From Crocinitomicaceae bacterium (lineage in GTDB: Bacteria > Bacteroidota > Bacteroidia > Flavobacteriales_G > Salibacteraceae), in NCBI GenBank assembly GCA_002713215.1, contig PAVO01000026.1, forward strand, positions 1-64,000: a DNA stretch of 64,000 bases, read 5' to 3'. Numbering within the stretch: the stretch's first letter is position 1; each line of letters opens with the position of its first letter. This document shows positions 29,726-38,924 of the stretch, piece after piece. A program made the translations under genes and the position numbers. The notes beneath the pieces were generated by a model that did not search any database, was not told where the DNA came from, and saw only the letters and a list, made by a program, of their open reading frames with translations.

Positions 29726-30765
29726 GTTTTAGCCGTGTCCAGCCACTCCTGATAAATCTTAAAAAAGACAGCAAGAACAACTGAACCAACAAAAAGTCCT
29801 ATAATTCCAAAGGAAAGCATTCCTCCAATGGAACCTATAAGCAGTACCAACATGGGTACTTCTCCTCCCCTTCCCAACAGTAATGGTTTAAGTGCATTAT
29901 CGCTTAAGCTAACCAGGGCCATGTATATGGCAAAAACAACTGAAGTTGTGGTTGAGGCCACGGAAAATTCGTAGATAATAATGGGGAGTATAATTAGTGT
30001 AGGAGGTAACTGAACAATCGCTAATATCACAACACCTAATGCCCAAAATTCAGCTCCGGGAATGTCGGCCAGCCAAAACCCGGCATAGGCCAATACCCCT
30101 TGTATAGCAGCCACTCCCATTACCCCAACCGCAATACTTCTAATGGTAGCGCCTATCATAGGAATGTAATTCTCTCCTTTTTCTCCGGCGAGTTTTATTG
30201 CCAGTCGTTTTACTCGTTCAATGGATGTTTTTCTATTGGCAATCAATATTCCAGCAATAATAACGGAGAGTAAAAACTGCAACATTCCGATTCCAAACCC
30301 GGCAATGGCTTTTAAGAGGTAGGAAGAAAATGAAATGATTTGATCTTCGAATTGTTCCAATACCTCAACCAAATTTCGGGAAGCATGATTCCACAATTCA
30401 TAAACTTTATTACCAATTAATGGCCAGGATTTTACACTCTCATTGGCCGGAGGAATGTGAATGCTTCCGTCCTGCATTACAGTGGCCAGTGCCTGAACAT
30501 ACTCAATTAATGAACCAGAAACGGCCAGCACCGGAAGCACCAGCACCGTTACCATAATTATAGTGAAAAGCGTTGCACTTAGCTTCACTTTATTGCCTAA
30601 CAACTTTTCAAAATGCTTGTATAATGGCATTATGGCTACCGCAATTATGATGGCCCAAATCAGGGGCAGAACAAAGGGACTTATAATCCAAAAGGTAGAA
30701 ATCAATAAGATTCCAATAACCAATAATCGAATGGATATATCGTAGGGGTTTTGTTTGTGTTCCAT
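29722..30765 (-). CDS. AI-2E family transporter (PerM/YdiK-like permease)
   Basis: A 347-residue polytopic membrane protein with about eight helices. Features of the family: SPFVLPLIWAIIIAVAIMPLY near the N-terminus, a soluble loop after the third helix, and the conserved C-terminal half with VILAIVQLPPTLIILPIIIY and KPLLLGRGGEVPMLVLLIGS. Family members have been proposed to export autoinducer-2 or act as Na+/H+ antiporters, and the substrate here is open. Single-gene unit. Confidence 0.9.
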   Translation of the reverse strand: MEHKQNPYDISIRLLVIGILLISTFWIISPFVLPLIWAIIIAVAIMPLYKHFEKLLGNKVKLSATLFTIIMVTVLVLPVLAVSGSLIEYVQALATVMQDGSIHIPPANESVKSWPLIGNKVYELWNHASRNLVEVLEQFEDQIISFSSYLLKAIAGFGIGMLQFLLSVIIAGILIANRKTSIERVKRLAIKLAGEKGENYIPMIGATIRSIAVGVMGVAAIQGVLAYAGFWLADIPGAEFWALGVVILAIVQLPPTLIILPIIIYEFSVASTTTSVVFAIYMALVSLSDNALKPLLLGRGGEVPMLVLLIGSIGGMLSFGIIGLFVGSVVLAVFFKIYQEWLDTAKT

Positions 30766-30845
30766 GGGACTTCTAAATTAGAAAAGAATATTAGGGTTCA
30801 GTTTGTTCAACATTTATAAATTCACCAATCATTTGCTTCTCAAGT

Positions 30846-31574
30846 ATGTTAGGTATGAAACAAAGATTAAAATTAATCATTGAGGACAATTCCACGATAG
30901 CTGGAAGACGGTTTGACTTCTTTATTCAATCCCTTATTCTCCTCTCCTTGGTTTCCTTTTCAATTGATACCTTACCTAACCTGCCAGCAAAAGTTTATGA
31001 CTTGCTTTATTTATTTGAATTGATCTGTATAAGTATTTTCTCTTTAGAGTACATACTTAGAGTCTATGTAGCAACAAAGCCATTAGCTTATGTATTTAGT
31101 TTTTATGGCATTATTGATTTGCTAGCTATCCTACCGTTTTTTGTTGGAACGTCATTAGACTTACGCACCTTAAGAATTTTTAGAGTCTTTCGAATATTTA
31201 GATCCTTAAAGATAATTCGGTACAACAAGGCCTTAAACCGCTTTCGACTAGCTTTCAAATTGGTCAAAGAAGAAATGGTTCTATTCTTTATTGTGACAGC
31301 AATATTGATATTTTTATCGGCCTCGGGAATATATTTTTTTGAAAACGAAGCTCAACCTGAAGCATTCACTTCAGTATTTCACAGTCTATGGTGGGCTGTG
31401 GTAACCTTAACGACGGTTGGGTACGGAGATGTTTATCCAATAACCCTTGGAGGCCGGATTTTTACATTCTTTGTCCTTATTGTAGGTGTTGGTATTGTTA
31501 CGGTTCCGGCAGGTTTAATTGCAAGTGCGCTATCAAAAGCCAGAATTATGGAGAATGAGGAAATCGAAAAATAA
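30846..31574 (+). CDS. Small voltage-gated-type ion (K+) channel
   Basis: A 242-residue six-helix channel subunit. S1-S3 lie within residues about 25-105, an S4-like arginine ladder is RTLRIFRVFRIFRSLKII, and the pore has TVTTVGYGD-type filter TLTTVGYGDVYP followed by S6 (FTFFVLIVGVGIVTVPAGLI). The filter indicates K+ selectivity. No large cytoplasmic regulatory domain. Four subunits would form a channel in the inner membrane. Confidence 0.92.
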   Translation: MLGMKQRLKLIIEDNSTIAGRRFDFFIQSLILLSLVSFSIDTLPNLPAKVYDLLYLFELICISIFSLEYILRVYVATKPLAYVFSFYGIIDLLAILPFFVGTSLDLRTLRIFRVFRIFRSLKIIRYNKALNRFRLAFKLVKEEMVLFFIVTAILIFLSASGIYFFENEAQPEAFTSVFHSLWWAVVTLTTVGYGDVYPITLGGRIFTFFVLIVGVGIVTVPAGLIASALSKARIMENEEIEK

Positions 31575-31604
31575 TTTTTACCGCTGAAAATAAAATTGAG
31601 CGTA

Positions 31605-31922
31605 TCAAATACTCACCGTTTCATTGACCAATTCATCGGCTTGTTGCCAATCCATATTTACGATAGGTACAGAATATAACTCAGGCATTTTATCTCCATA
31701 CCGATCCCTTAGTTTCTTGTCGATATCGTTGAACAACAATGCTTTTGTTTTTCCAATAATCAGGGTTTGATTTTCGGTTAAGAGATTTCCATTGTCTCCT
31801 CGCTTTCTTGTTCGAACCTGTTCGACAAATACCGCATTTAAAACCAGTTTATTCTCCACTAAGAAATCTGCAATTTGATTTGCCTGTTTAACGTCGTTAG
31901 ACACAATGTGTAATAATACCAT
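31605..31922 (-). CDS. CutA1-like divalent-cation tolerance protein
   Basis: A 105-residue ferredoxin-like protein: SNDVKQANQIADFLVENKLV matches the first beta-alpha of CutA1, and MPELYSVPIVNMDWQQADEL matches its conserved end (usually IPEI...P...). The middle is shorter and less conserved than in canonical CutA1, so this is a family-level call. It is the last gene of the TetR-T1SS run, starting 34 bp after the TolC-like stop. Confidence 0.55.
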   Translation of the reverse strand: MVLLHIVSNDVKQANQIADFLVENKLVLNAVFVEQVRTRKRGDNGNLLTENQTLIIGKTKALLFNDIDKKLRDRYGDKMPELYSVPIVNMDWQQADELVNETVSI

Positions 31923-31956
31923 AACCCTTGTTTTAAGTTTAAATTATGCTCACTCT

Positions 31957-33366
31957 CTATTCATAGAGGTTCCCTGCAGACCACAACAGGCCTATACGTG
32001 CCACATTGTATTTAGCAATGAGCTTTACCAGTTCTATCTGAGCTTTTATCAGGTTTATTTCCCTGGAATTTACCAGGAACAACGAACTTTCGCCCGAGTC
32101 AAACTTTTGCCGTTCTCCAGCCAGCAATTGGTTGTAATTGGCTACTGCACTACTAGAAATCTCTACCTGATCCTGAAGGTTGAGTTGCAGGTTGTAAAAG
32201 CTTTTCAGGTTATTCTGCAATGCCAATAGGCTTTGCTGCTGATTCAATTCAACTTCCTGAATTTCCAATTTGGTCAATTGCAGATTTCCACGTTGTTTTC
32301 TTAGAAAGATCGGAAAACTAACCTCCATGCCCCACTTGTAATCTTCAGGTCGGTAACCGCCTATAAAACTATCACCAACAGGCTCGTTTAAAGCATTGTA
32401 ATGAAGATTAACCTTCGGTTTCAACCCCTCTACCTTCAATCGCCTGTCGACATCCATGGCGTCCAACTTATAATCATACAGTTGCATTTCGGGATGGCTT
32501 TCGGGTAGTTTGGCCAACACATCTTGCAAGGTGCTGGAAGAAACCGCTTCCGGCAATTGCATTTCTGTGGTGGATGGTGGACGCAAACTATCGGTAATCT
32601 CAAGCGGGGTGTTGTTTTCATACCACAGGTAATTCGACAATTTTAAGGTTGTGTTTTGGTAAACCAGTTTCGCCTGGTTTCGGCTCAGTTGCCTGTTTTG
32701 AACCTGTATAAATGCTTCCAGTGTATCAATGGATGGCCGGTCACCCAAAAAGAAACTCTGCTTTACTCCTTCAAATCGTGTCAACGCCAGTTGAACTGAT
32801 TCTTCATAAACCTGGTATTGATTCCAGGATTGCACCCAAGCCCAATACTGCTTGATCGCATCAAAATAGAGATTATTCATCAAACTCCGTTGTTCCGATT
32901 GCGTGGATGCCGCATAAATCTCTGCTTTCTTTAGGGTAGCTCTACGCTGATCGATAAACAATCCCTGGCCCAGGGTTACCGATACTCCGCCATACCACAA
33001 TCCATTGGATGGAACCGAGTTCTCGGGATTAAGATACACGCCCTGATTTTGGTCATATCCGGCTTTAAGTTCAACTCCGTACCACGTTGGAATTTTAAGT
33101 CCGCCATTCATTAGGCTGAAGTAGTTTTTATCGTCAAAATACTTCTGATTTATATTTCCATGCAACACGGGATCAAAACCGCCCTTGGCACTTCTTACCG
33201 AACTTTCTCCCCTATTGTTCAATAATTTCCCTTGTCTGGCAACGGGATGGTATTTTTCTACAAACCAAATCAACTGGTCCTCAGTTAAAACCTCCCCTTC
33301 CTGCTGCCCCACCAAAACAAGAGGTAGCACCTGGAGCAATAGAATATATATTATACCCCTTCTCAC
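31957..33366 (-). CDS. TolC-family outer membrane efflux protein
   Basis: A 469-residue protein with a signal peptide (IYILLLQVLPLVLVGQ) and long alpha-helical segments. The closing repeat LNQQQSLLALQNNLKSFYNL and KFDSGESSLFLVNSREINLI (the FxxGxSSxFxVNxR-type motif) is typical of TolC channels. It forms the outer-membrane exit duct for the ABC and adaptor genes upstream. Start and adaptor stop overlap by 4 bp. Confidence 0.9.
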   Translation of the reverse strand: MRRGIIYILLLQVLPLVLVGQQEGEVLTEDQLIWFVEKYHPVARQGKLLNNRGESSVRSAKGGFDPVLHGNINQKYFDDKNYFSLMNGGLKIPTWYGVELKAGYDQNQGVYLNPENSVPSNGLWYGGVSVTLGQGLFIDQRRATLKKAEIYAASTQSEQRSLMNNLYFDAIKQYWAWVQSWNQYQVYEESVQLALTRFEGVKQSFFLGDRPSIDTLEAFIQVQNRQLSRNQAKLVYQNTTLKLSNYLWYENNTPLEITDSLRPPSTTEMQLPEAVSSSTLQDVLAKLPESHPEMQLYDYKLDAMDVDRRLKVEGLKPKVNLHYNALNEPVGDSFIGGYRPEDYKWGMEVSFPIFLRKQRGNLQLTKLEIQEVELNQQQSLLALQNNLKSFYNLQLNLQDQVEISSSAVANYNQLLAGERQKFDSGESSLFLVNSREINLIKAQIELVKLIAKYNVARIGLLWSAGNLYE

Positions 33367-34727
33367 AGTTCTTTTATTTCAGGTATGCCCGACTTCGATT
33401 TTGCTTGCTCTCTGTAGTAGTCTGGTGGAAAACCATTCATATGACGCCACAATTCGTACCAGATGGGTACATTGTTCAACAAAGCCATTCCGTTTGCTCC
33501 TGACCCAACACGTAGGGCTTCTGGCCAGGCGACGTCCTCGGGATCCGGAGCAACCAATATCCGGTACTTGCCATTCTGACTAATAAAATTGTCAATGGCC
33601 ACTACTTCACCACCAAAAGTTCCATAAGAAAGGTTTGGCCAACCGGAAAAAACGATGGTAGGCCATCCGTCAAACATAAACCGAACATGTTCTCTTAACT
33701 TAATCAGCGGTAGGTCCATTGGACGAACATAAAGAGCTACGGCAAGGTCATATTGGGCCGGCATAATACTCACCAGGTCTTCTCCTTCCTTTACCGTTTC
33801 TCCAATTCCCGAACGAATGGCCTTGGTTACGTACCCATTTTGAGGTGCCGTGATGTAATAATAGCCCGTTCGAACCTCGTAGTTCATGTATTGATTTTGC
33901 ATTTTAGTTACTAATACCTCCGCATCGTACATGCTCGACATGGCAGTGTATTTTTCAGATTCGGCCTTAGACAGCTTATCCCGGTATTGATTTTCAATCG
34001 AACTTAATTCTACCACTGCATTGATCAGTTGATTCCTGCTTCCCAACAACTTATTTTCTGCACCTATTTTTTTTGCCTGAGTTTCCTGTAATTTCAGTTT
34101 TCGGGTTTCTAAATCGGTAAGTGATTTTAAGCCGTTTTGGTGAAGTTGCTCCATTCGTTGGTATTGCTTTTCAGCAATGTGGTAATTGGTTATTGCCGCC
34201 TCTAGATTCATGCTGTCCGATTGTATTTTCAATCGCGCCTGTTGAACATGATTCTTGCCCTGCTCAATCTTAAGCTTCTTGGTCTTGATCAAAGCATCAA
34301 TTTGAGCATCCAGGGCTTTAACTTTTTCCATGTATGAGTTTACGGTTAACTCCTTAGCCGTTATTTGGTCTTCGGTTCTCGATAATAACTGAGGATCGAA
34401 GTATTCATCCTTAATTTCAGAAATGAACAATATGGTATCACCCTTAGCTACATAATCTCCTTCGCGTACGTGCCAGTTTTCTATACGGCCTGCTATTATA
34501 GAATGAATGGTTTGTGGACGCTGATCGGGATGAAGTGTGGTAACATAGCCCCTGGACTGTATGTTTTGGGTCCATGGCAAAAACATTACCAGGATCATAA
34601 TCAAAAAAGAAAGAATCAGCAGGCGAAAAAACAACCTGGCTCCGGCATAATCTTTTACCATTGAAAATGATCGATAAGCAGACTTCTCAATTTTTCCTTC
34701 TATACTATTTTGGCTAATGTTTAACAT
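33363..34727 (-). CDS. HlyD-family periplasmic adaptor
   Basis: I start at the ATG at 34727 (454 residues), just after the ABC gene stop at 34733; a start at 34763 would add 12 residues inside the upstream gene. One membrane helix (FLIMILVMFLPWTQNIQS) is followed by a lipoyl half-motif (HSIIAGRIENWHVREGDYVA), a long coiled coil (residues about 95-290) and the second half (APQNGYVTKAIRSGIGETVK). It links the inner-membrane ABC protein to the TolC channel. Confidence 0.9.
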   Translation of the reverse strand: MLNISQNSIEGKIEKSAYRSFSMVKDYAGARLFFRLLILSFLIMILVMFLPWTQNIQSRGYVTTLHPDQRPQTIHSIIAGRIENWHVREGDYVAKGDTILFISEIKDEYFDPQLLSRTEDQITAKELTVNSYMEKVKALDAQIDALIKTKKLKIEQGKNHVQQARLKIQSDSMNLEAAITNYHIAEKQYQRMEQLHQNGLKSLTDLETRKLKLQETQAKKIGAENKLLGSRNQLINAVVELSSIENQYRDKLSKAESEKYTAMSSMYDAEVLVTKMQNQYMNYEVRTGYYYITAPQNGYVTKAIRSGIGETVKEGEDLVSIMPAQYDLAVALYVRPMDLPLIKLREHVRFMFDGWPTIVFSGWPNLSYGTFGGEVVAIDNFISQNGKYRILVAPDPEDVAWPEALRVGSGANGMALLNNVPIWYELWRHMNGFPPDYYREQAKSKSGIPEIKEL

Positions 34728-34732
34728 TACGT

Positions 34733-36454
34733 CTATCTTCTTTGAAATACATTGGAGTACCACTCTTGTTGTTTAGCGTTCGAAAGTGGTTCGTAAGCTA
34801 CTAGTTTACCTTGCTTTAAAACCGCCAGTTGATGAAATTGCTCTGCTACAAATGGATCATTTGAAACGGCTATCACCGTACAGTTTTGTTCCATGAGGTA
34901 GTCCAAAAACCGCTTCTTATCGTATTGGTTCAGTTGGTTAAAATTATCTTCCAATAGAACCAATCGGGGGTTTCCGGCAATGCTTCTTGCAAGCATCACT
35001 TTAAGTCGAATACTCTTGGGCAGGTTTTTTCCTTCCGGGAGTAACTCCATTTCGTATCCTGCAGGTTGGTTTTCAACGAAATCAGTTAATCCGACAACCT
35101 CTGCCATTTTCTGTACCTCTTCAACACCTACCGTCGATTTGCTTAGGGAGATGTTCTCGAAAAGGCTGCCCTTGAAAATATCTTCCTTGCTCAGGCTATC
35201 TCCGATTAACGAACGTAAATCTTCCCGACTCCAGTTACCCAGTGGAATACCGTTGTACGAAATTGCTCCTGAATACTGATCGTATAGCCCTGCAATGATT
35301 TGCAACAAAACAGACTTTCCTGAGCCATCGTAACCGGTCAGGCAAATCTTATCGTTGGAATCAATATTCATGCTTACGTCTTTAATCGTAAACTCTTTGG
35401 CATTTTTAAACTTGTACGATATATTGTTTAAATGAATCGTTAGTCCCTGATCTATATTCAGAGCCAGCTTGGCACCTGAATCTCCTTCAATGGGAAGGTC
35501 TGTTACCCCTCCTATTTTTTCAATGGCGGTTAATACATCGTATATGGTTTCCATGCTAAGGATTAGCTTTTCCACGGAGGCCAAAACGAGTATGATAATA
35601 ATTTCGGAAGCAACAAACTGCCCGATATTCATTTGCTGGTTTATCACCAGTAAACCACCGATCAACAACAAGCCGGCAGCTATAATTACCTTAAAACCAA
35701 CCAGGTTTATGTATTGAATTCTCAGGGTTTTAAAATGTGCTTTTCTTGAGGTAAGGTATCCCTGAACTACATGGTCCGTCCTGTTCAACGGCAACGGAGA
35801 GTTTCCTGCCAGTTTAAAGGTTTCCATAGCTCGGGCCAACTCCTCCAGCCAATGGGCTACCTCGTACTTTTGCTGAGATTCGACCAGGCTGGTTTTTAAT
35901 CCCTTAGGTGCGGTAAACCTAAAAATAAGGTATACAATCACCAGCAGTACCAAGCTGAACAAAATGAAAAAAGGGTGATACAGACAAAGCAAAATCAATC
36001 CAAAAAGCACCAAAAGAGAAGCGCTTGAAAAATCCATTAATATCTTAGACAATCCTTTTTGTACGGAGAGGGTATCAAAAAACCGATTCACCAATTCCGG
36101 CATATAAGAATTCCCTATGGCTTCCAATTTCATTCTTGGAATTCGGTAAGCAAATTCAAAGGCAGATCGGGTGAAAATTTTCTGTTGCAGGTTTTCTGAA
36201 ATGGTTAGCTGCATAATTTGAATGACACCACTGAGACCAATACCAGCAATTACCAATACTACCAGTATTACCCATGAAGTAGATACCTGTCCCCCGCTTA
36301 TGAGACTGATGATGGCTTGAATACCCAATGGTAATGAAAGAGCCACAAGACCATGAAATAAAGCATAAATGTATATGCTAATAATTTCCTGCCTATCTAC
36401 CTTCAACAAGTTGAAAAACCGCCGCAAGGGCGATGTATTTAAAAAGCCACTCAT
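34733..36454 (-). CDS. Type I secretion-type ABC transporter with degenerate ATPase motifs
   Basis: A 573-residue half-transporter with six membrane helices (about 25-290) and a nucleotide-binding domain (about 330-565). Walker A is intact (TGYDGSGKSVLL, 373-384). Walker B reads RLVLLEDNF with Glu-Asp (502-503) where Asp-Glu is expected. The LSGGQ signature is replaced by PEGKNLPKSI, and the H-loop reads VSNDP with Asn in place of His. No C39 peptidase domain. It should work with the downstream HlyD and TolC genes, but its ATPase cycle may be unusual or need a partner. Confidence 0.88.
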   Translation of the reverse strand: MSGFLNTSPLRRFFNLLKVDRQEIISIYIYALFHGLVALSLPLGIQAIISLISGGQVSTSWVILVVLVIAGIGLSGVIQIMQLTISENLQQKIFTRSAFEFAYRIPRMKLEAIGNSYMPELVNRFFDTLSVQKGLSKILMDFSSASLLVLFGLILLCLYHPFFILFSLVLLVIVYLIFRFTAPKGLKTSLVESQQKYEVAHWLEELARAMETFKLAGNSPLPLNRTDHVVQGYLTSRKAHFKTLRIQYINLVGFKVIIAAGLLLIGGLLVINQQMNIGQFVASEIIIILVLASVEKLILSMETIYDVLTAIEKIGGVTDLPIEGDSGAKLALNIDQGLTIHLNNISYKFKNAKEFTIKDVSMNIDSNDKICLTGYDGSGKSVLLQIIAGLYDQYSGAISYNGIPLGNWSREDLRSLIGDSLSKEDIFKGSLFENISLSKSTVGVEEVQKMAEVVGLTDFVENQPAGYEMELLPEGKNLPKSIRLKVMLARSIAGNPRLVLLEDNFNQLNQYDKKRFLDYLMEQNCTVIAVSNDPFVAEQFHQLAVLKQGKLVAYEPLSNAKQQEWYSNVFQRR

Positions 36455-36463
36455 TTCTCCTTC

Positions 36464-37141
36464 CTATTTTTTTATAATGGCCAATGCCATGTCGGTATAA
36501 AAAGCTCCCAGTTTCTGTGAATCACTTTTAATATCAGTTAATGACGGAAGGTGATCGGCAAAGTATTTCTGATGATGGATACCTTCAACAATGGTTGAAA
36601 TCAAGGTGTGAGAATGCACAAATTTGGGGTTGATTTCCAAAACAATATCACTAATTCGACCAACCAATCTTTTGTATGCAGAATAAAAGCCTTCCTTGTT
36701 CGCCGCATCCACTTCTTTCGTCAAATACGCTTTTGAAGATTCGGAAATAACAATCCTTCCAAGAATCTCAAGGTTAACGTTACCAATGATTTCATTGGGA
36801 GGAATGTCAGTAGCAATAAGATCAATAGCCAATTTTAATCGTTCCTCGGGTGAAGGGATGTTGCTCGTGGAAAACACCAACTGATATTCCTGCCATCCCC
36901 AATACCAGGAAGTAAGGTAAATCAATAACTTGTTTTTACTTTCAAAATATCTATATACAGAACTTTCTGTTGTTTCCAGCCGAGTTGCTAGTTTCTTAAA
37001 AGTAAAATTCTCAAGGCCAATTTCATCAATAAGTATTATTCCCTGGCTTACGATCTTCTTACCCAAATCCGATGAATTGGGGTCTTTCAGGTATATTTTT
37101 TCATTGACCTGAATCTGCATTTGTCCAATTAGAGTTTTCAT
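36464..37141 (-). CDS. TetR-family regulator of the T1SS operon
   Basis: A 225-residue protein. The N-terminal helix-turn-helix is GIILIDEIGLENFTFKKLA then TRLETTESSVYRYFESKNKL-LIYL, the classic TetR pattern. The C-terminal ligand domain is not assignable. It is the first gene of the operon, 9 bp before the ABC gene, and its promoter contains a perfect palindrome next to the -7 box, so autorepression is likely. Confidence 0.9.
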   Translation of the reverse strand: MKTLIGQMQIQVNEKIYLKDPNSSDLGKKIVSQGIILIDEIGLENFTFKKLATRLETTESSVYRYFESKNKLLIYLTSWYWGWQEYQLVFSTSNIPSPEERLKLAIDLIATDIPPNEIIGNVNLEILGRIVISESSKAYLTKEVDAANKEGFYSAYKRLVGRISDIVLEINPKFVHSHTLISTIVEGIHHQKYFADHLPSLTDIKSDSQKLGAFYTDMALAIIKK

Positions 37142-37203
37142 ATACCGTGTTTTAGCTACTTATTTAATCGAATTAAAACTACTATTCCTGTGATATAATA
37201 TCG

Positions 37204-37224
37204 CAAATATAATAGTATTACTAT
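37204..37224 (-). promoter_or_regulatory. TetR/T1SS operon promoter with palindromic operator
   Basis: On the minus strand TATATTTG (37204-37211) fits the TAnnTTTG box, 62 bp before the TetR start. Directly upstream of it sits the perfect palindrome ATAGTATTACTAT (37212-37224), between the -7 and -33 positions. A repressor bound there would block transcription. The rest of 37142-37384 shows no gene. Confidence 0.5.
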
Positions 37225-37384
37225 CATTTATAAAAGTAAAACTCACTACACATCTGTTGAAATAAGTTAAATAAGGAGGTTAGTCCTTGATTTTCAGGGA
37301 TTAAACAATCAACTTTAAGTAGTGTTCAGGAATGGAAATTTAATTCTGAAAGAGTAATTAAGGGGTAGTAGGACTGTAAGTGGC

Positions 37385-37401
37385 TACTTTCCGATACAAA
37401 A
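37385..37401. other. attR-like repeat, distal end of the island
   Basis: TACTTTCCGATACAAAA matches the mnmE-proximal copy (56491-56507) at 15 of 17 bases. As read on the minus strand the core is TGTATCGGAAAGTA versus TGTATTGGAAAGTA in mnmE. It lies in noncoding sequence between the TetR promoter and the thermonuclease. Confidence 0.8.
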
Positions 37402-37439
37402 AGTAAAGTAATACTGTATATCAGTTAGTTATGGTTATT

Positions 37440-37458
37440 GGGCAACAAATAGGCAACA
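37440..37458. repeat. GGCAACA direct repeats, possible recombinase arm sites (left)
   Basis: GGGCAACA at 37440-37447 and GGCAACA at 37452-37458 lie 40-55 bp inside the distal att repeat. The same octamer occurs three times, in the same orientation, at 56354-56423 beside the other end. Position and repetition suit arm-type binding sites of the tyrosine recombinase. Confidence 0.45.
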
Positions 37459-37504
37459 ATAAACTATAAATAAGAGATAATAAGAGCAAGTAAATGTAGG
37501 GAGA

Positions 37505-38017
37505 TTAGAACGAATTGATAAGCGAATATAAACCTTTTTTCCTTGTTTTAGCCCTCAAATTAAGTGCTTGGTACTTTGGTAACTCTTCACAGAATACCTT
37601 GTTGTATGGCTTTGCATAACCTCTTCTGACCATTATTTCATTAAGCGTTTTGCCATTAGGCAAGATGATATATGCTAATGTCCTTCCAAAAGCATCTGTG
37701 AGATTTGATTGTTCTTGAATTATAGTAACGCTTGTTTGTGGTTTGGCTTTTTTGAGTAGAAATTTCATAGACTTAAAACCCAACTCAATTAAAAATGTAC
37801 CTGATATATTCACTTCTCTTTCATCTTGCTTTAATTTTCTGCATAGTTTAATCTCTGGAGCATCAATTCCTAATAGCCTTATTTCTTCTTCAATATTTGT
37901 AAAAATATTTTTAACGATTAGTCCATCTCCGTCCAATACTTTAACCACTTCATAGTGTGGTCTTACCCTTGTTTGTTTATTAGCACTTGTTTGCATTTGT
38001 TTACGCTTATTAATCAA
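37505..38017 (-). CDS. Thermonuclease (staphylococcal-nuclease-like) family protein
   Basis: A 170-residue SNase-fold protein: VVKVLDGDGLIVKNIFTN, EEIRLLGIDAPEIKL with the Arg and acidic residues of the active site, and DAFGRTLAYIILPNGKTLNE plus RRGYAKPY. No signal peptide is visible; the N-terminus is Lys/Gln-rich. It would cut DNA or RNA in a Ca2+-dependent way if active. It is the outermost gene of the island at the distal end and points toward the att repeat. Confidence 0.82.
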   Translation of the reverse strand: MINKRKQMQTSANKQTRVRPHYEVVKVLDGDGLIVKNIFTNIEEEIRLLGIDAPEIKLCRKLKQDEREVNISGTFLIELGFKSMKFLLKKAKPQTSVTIIQEQSNLTDAFGRTLAYIILPNGKTLNEIMVRRGYAKPYNKVFCEELPKYQALNLRAKTRKKGLYSLINSF

Positions 38018-38047
38018 TTGACAGTCAATATGTTAGACTTATCTTTG
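38018..38047 (+). promoter_or_regulatory. Consensus Bacteroidota promoter for the 267-aa protein
   Basis: TTGAC at 38018-38022 and TATCTTTG at 38040-38047. TTG and TA are separated by 19 bp, matching the -33 TTG and -7 TAnnTTTG elements. The start codon is 41 bp downstream, with an A-rich leader. This is the best promoter match I see in the window. Confidence 0.75.
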
Positions 38048-38088
38048 TAATAGTAAGAATTATTATTAACATTTAAAAATTTAAAGAA

Positions 38089-38892
38089 ATGGCAAGACAG
38101 AAAGGTCCCCTAAAATATGTCGGTACTCTTGGAGATATTAGACATTTTAAAATTAAAGGAAATGAAGGTTATTTTGCAGGTTTGACTGGTGGTCCAACTG
38201 CTGAACAAATTGCAACTGACCCAGCATTTCAAAGAACTCGTGAAAATATGAACGAATTTGGAGGTTGTGCAATGGTTGGTAAATCCGTTAGAGTCGGATT
38301 AGCAAGCCTAATGAAAAATATGGCAGACAGTCAAGTGACTGGAAGATTAACTGCTATAATGAAGAAAATTAATTTAGAAGATGGTTCTGAAGCCAGAGGT
38401 AGACGAGCTGTATTGGTTTCTGCTGTACCAAACTATTTGAAAGGTTTTGATTTTAACAGATTTACTTCTTTCAATGGTGCTTTCAATGCTCCGTTCACAA
38501 TTACTCCTGCTGGTTCTCGTGATAGTTCAACTTTGGATGTTCCTGCATTCAATCCGTTGAATTACTTAAACATTCCAGCTGGAGCAACTCATTTTAGAAT
38601 TATCAATGCTATTTCAGTATTATCTGATTATGAGTTTAACACTACTACAAAGGTTTATGAGCCTAAAGAAGCAAGTTTGAATGAATTGAAAGATGTTCAG
38701 TATTCTGCTTATTTACCTGTGGATTCTGTTACATCTTTGGTTTCATTGGTTGCAACATTACCAGGTTCTCCAACTATGACAACTGATGTAAGTGTTTTAA
38801 ATTCTATCGGTATTGAGTTCTATCAAGAAGTAGGTTCAAACTATTATGTATTTGCACAAGGTAACGCCTTAAAGATTTCCGAAATATTCTAA
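38089..38892 (+). CDS. Conserved island protein of unknown function, probably highly expressed
   Basis: A 267-residue protein, the only certain plus-strand gene in the island. It begins ARQKGPLKYVGTLGDIRHFK and has the segment DPAFQRTRENMNEFGGCAMV, a pattern I recall from many uncharacterised Bacteroidota proteins in mobile regions. The rest is beta-rich and Thr/Ser-rich with no membrane helix, signal peptide or catalytic motif. A near-perfect promoter, codons rich in GGT, GCT and CGT, and a strong terminator indicate high, independent expression. A structural or carrier role is possible but unproven. Confidence 0.75.
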   Translation: MARQKGPLKYVGTLGDIRHFKIKGNEGYFAGLTGGPTAEQIATDPAFQRTRENMNEFGGCAMVGKSVRVGLASLMKNMADSQVTGRLTAIMKKINLEDGSEARGRRAVLVSAVPNYLKGFDFNRFTSFNGAFNAPFTITPAGSRDSSTLDVPAFNPLNYLNIPAGATHFRIINAISVLSDYEFNTTTKVYEPKEASLNELKDVQYSAYLPVDSVTSLVSLVATLPGSPTMTTDVSVLNSIGIEFYQEVGSNYYVFAQGNALKISEIF

Positions 38893-38924
38893 GATGCCAT
38901 TTTAGAGATTTATGGAATTAGAAG

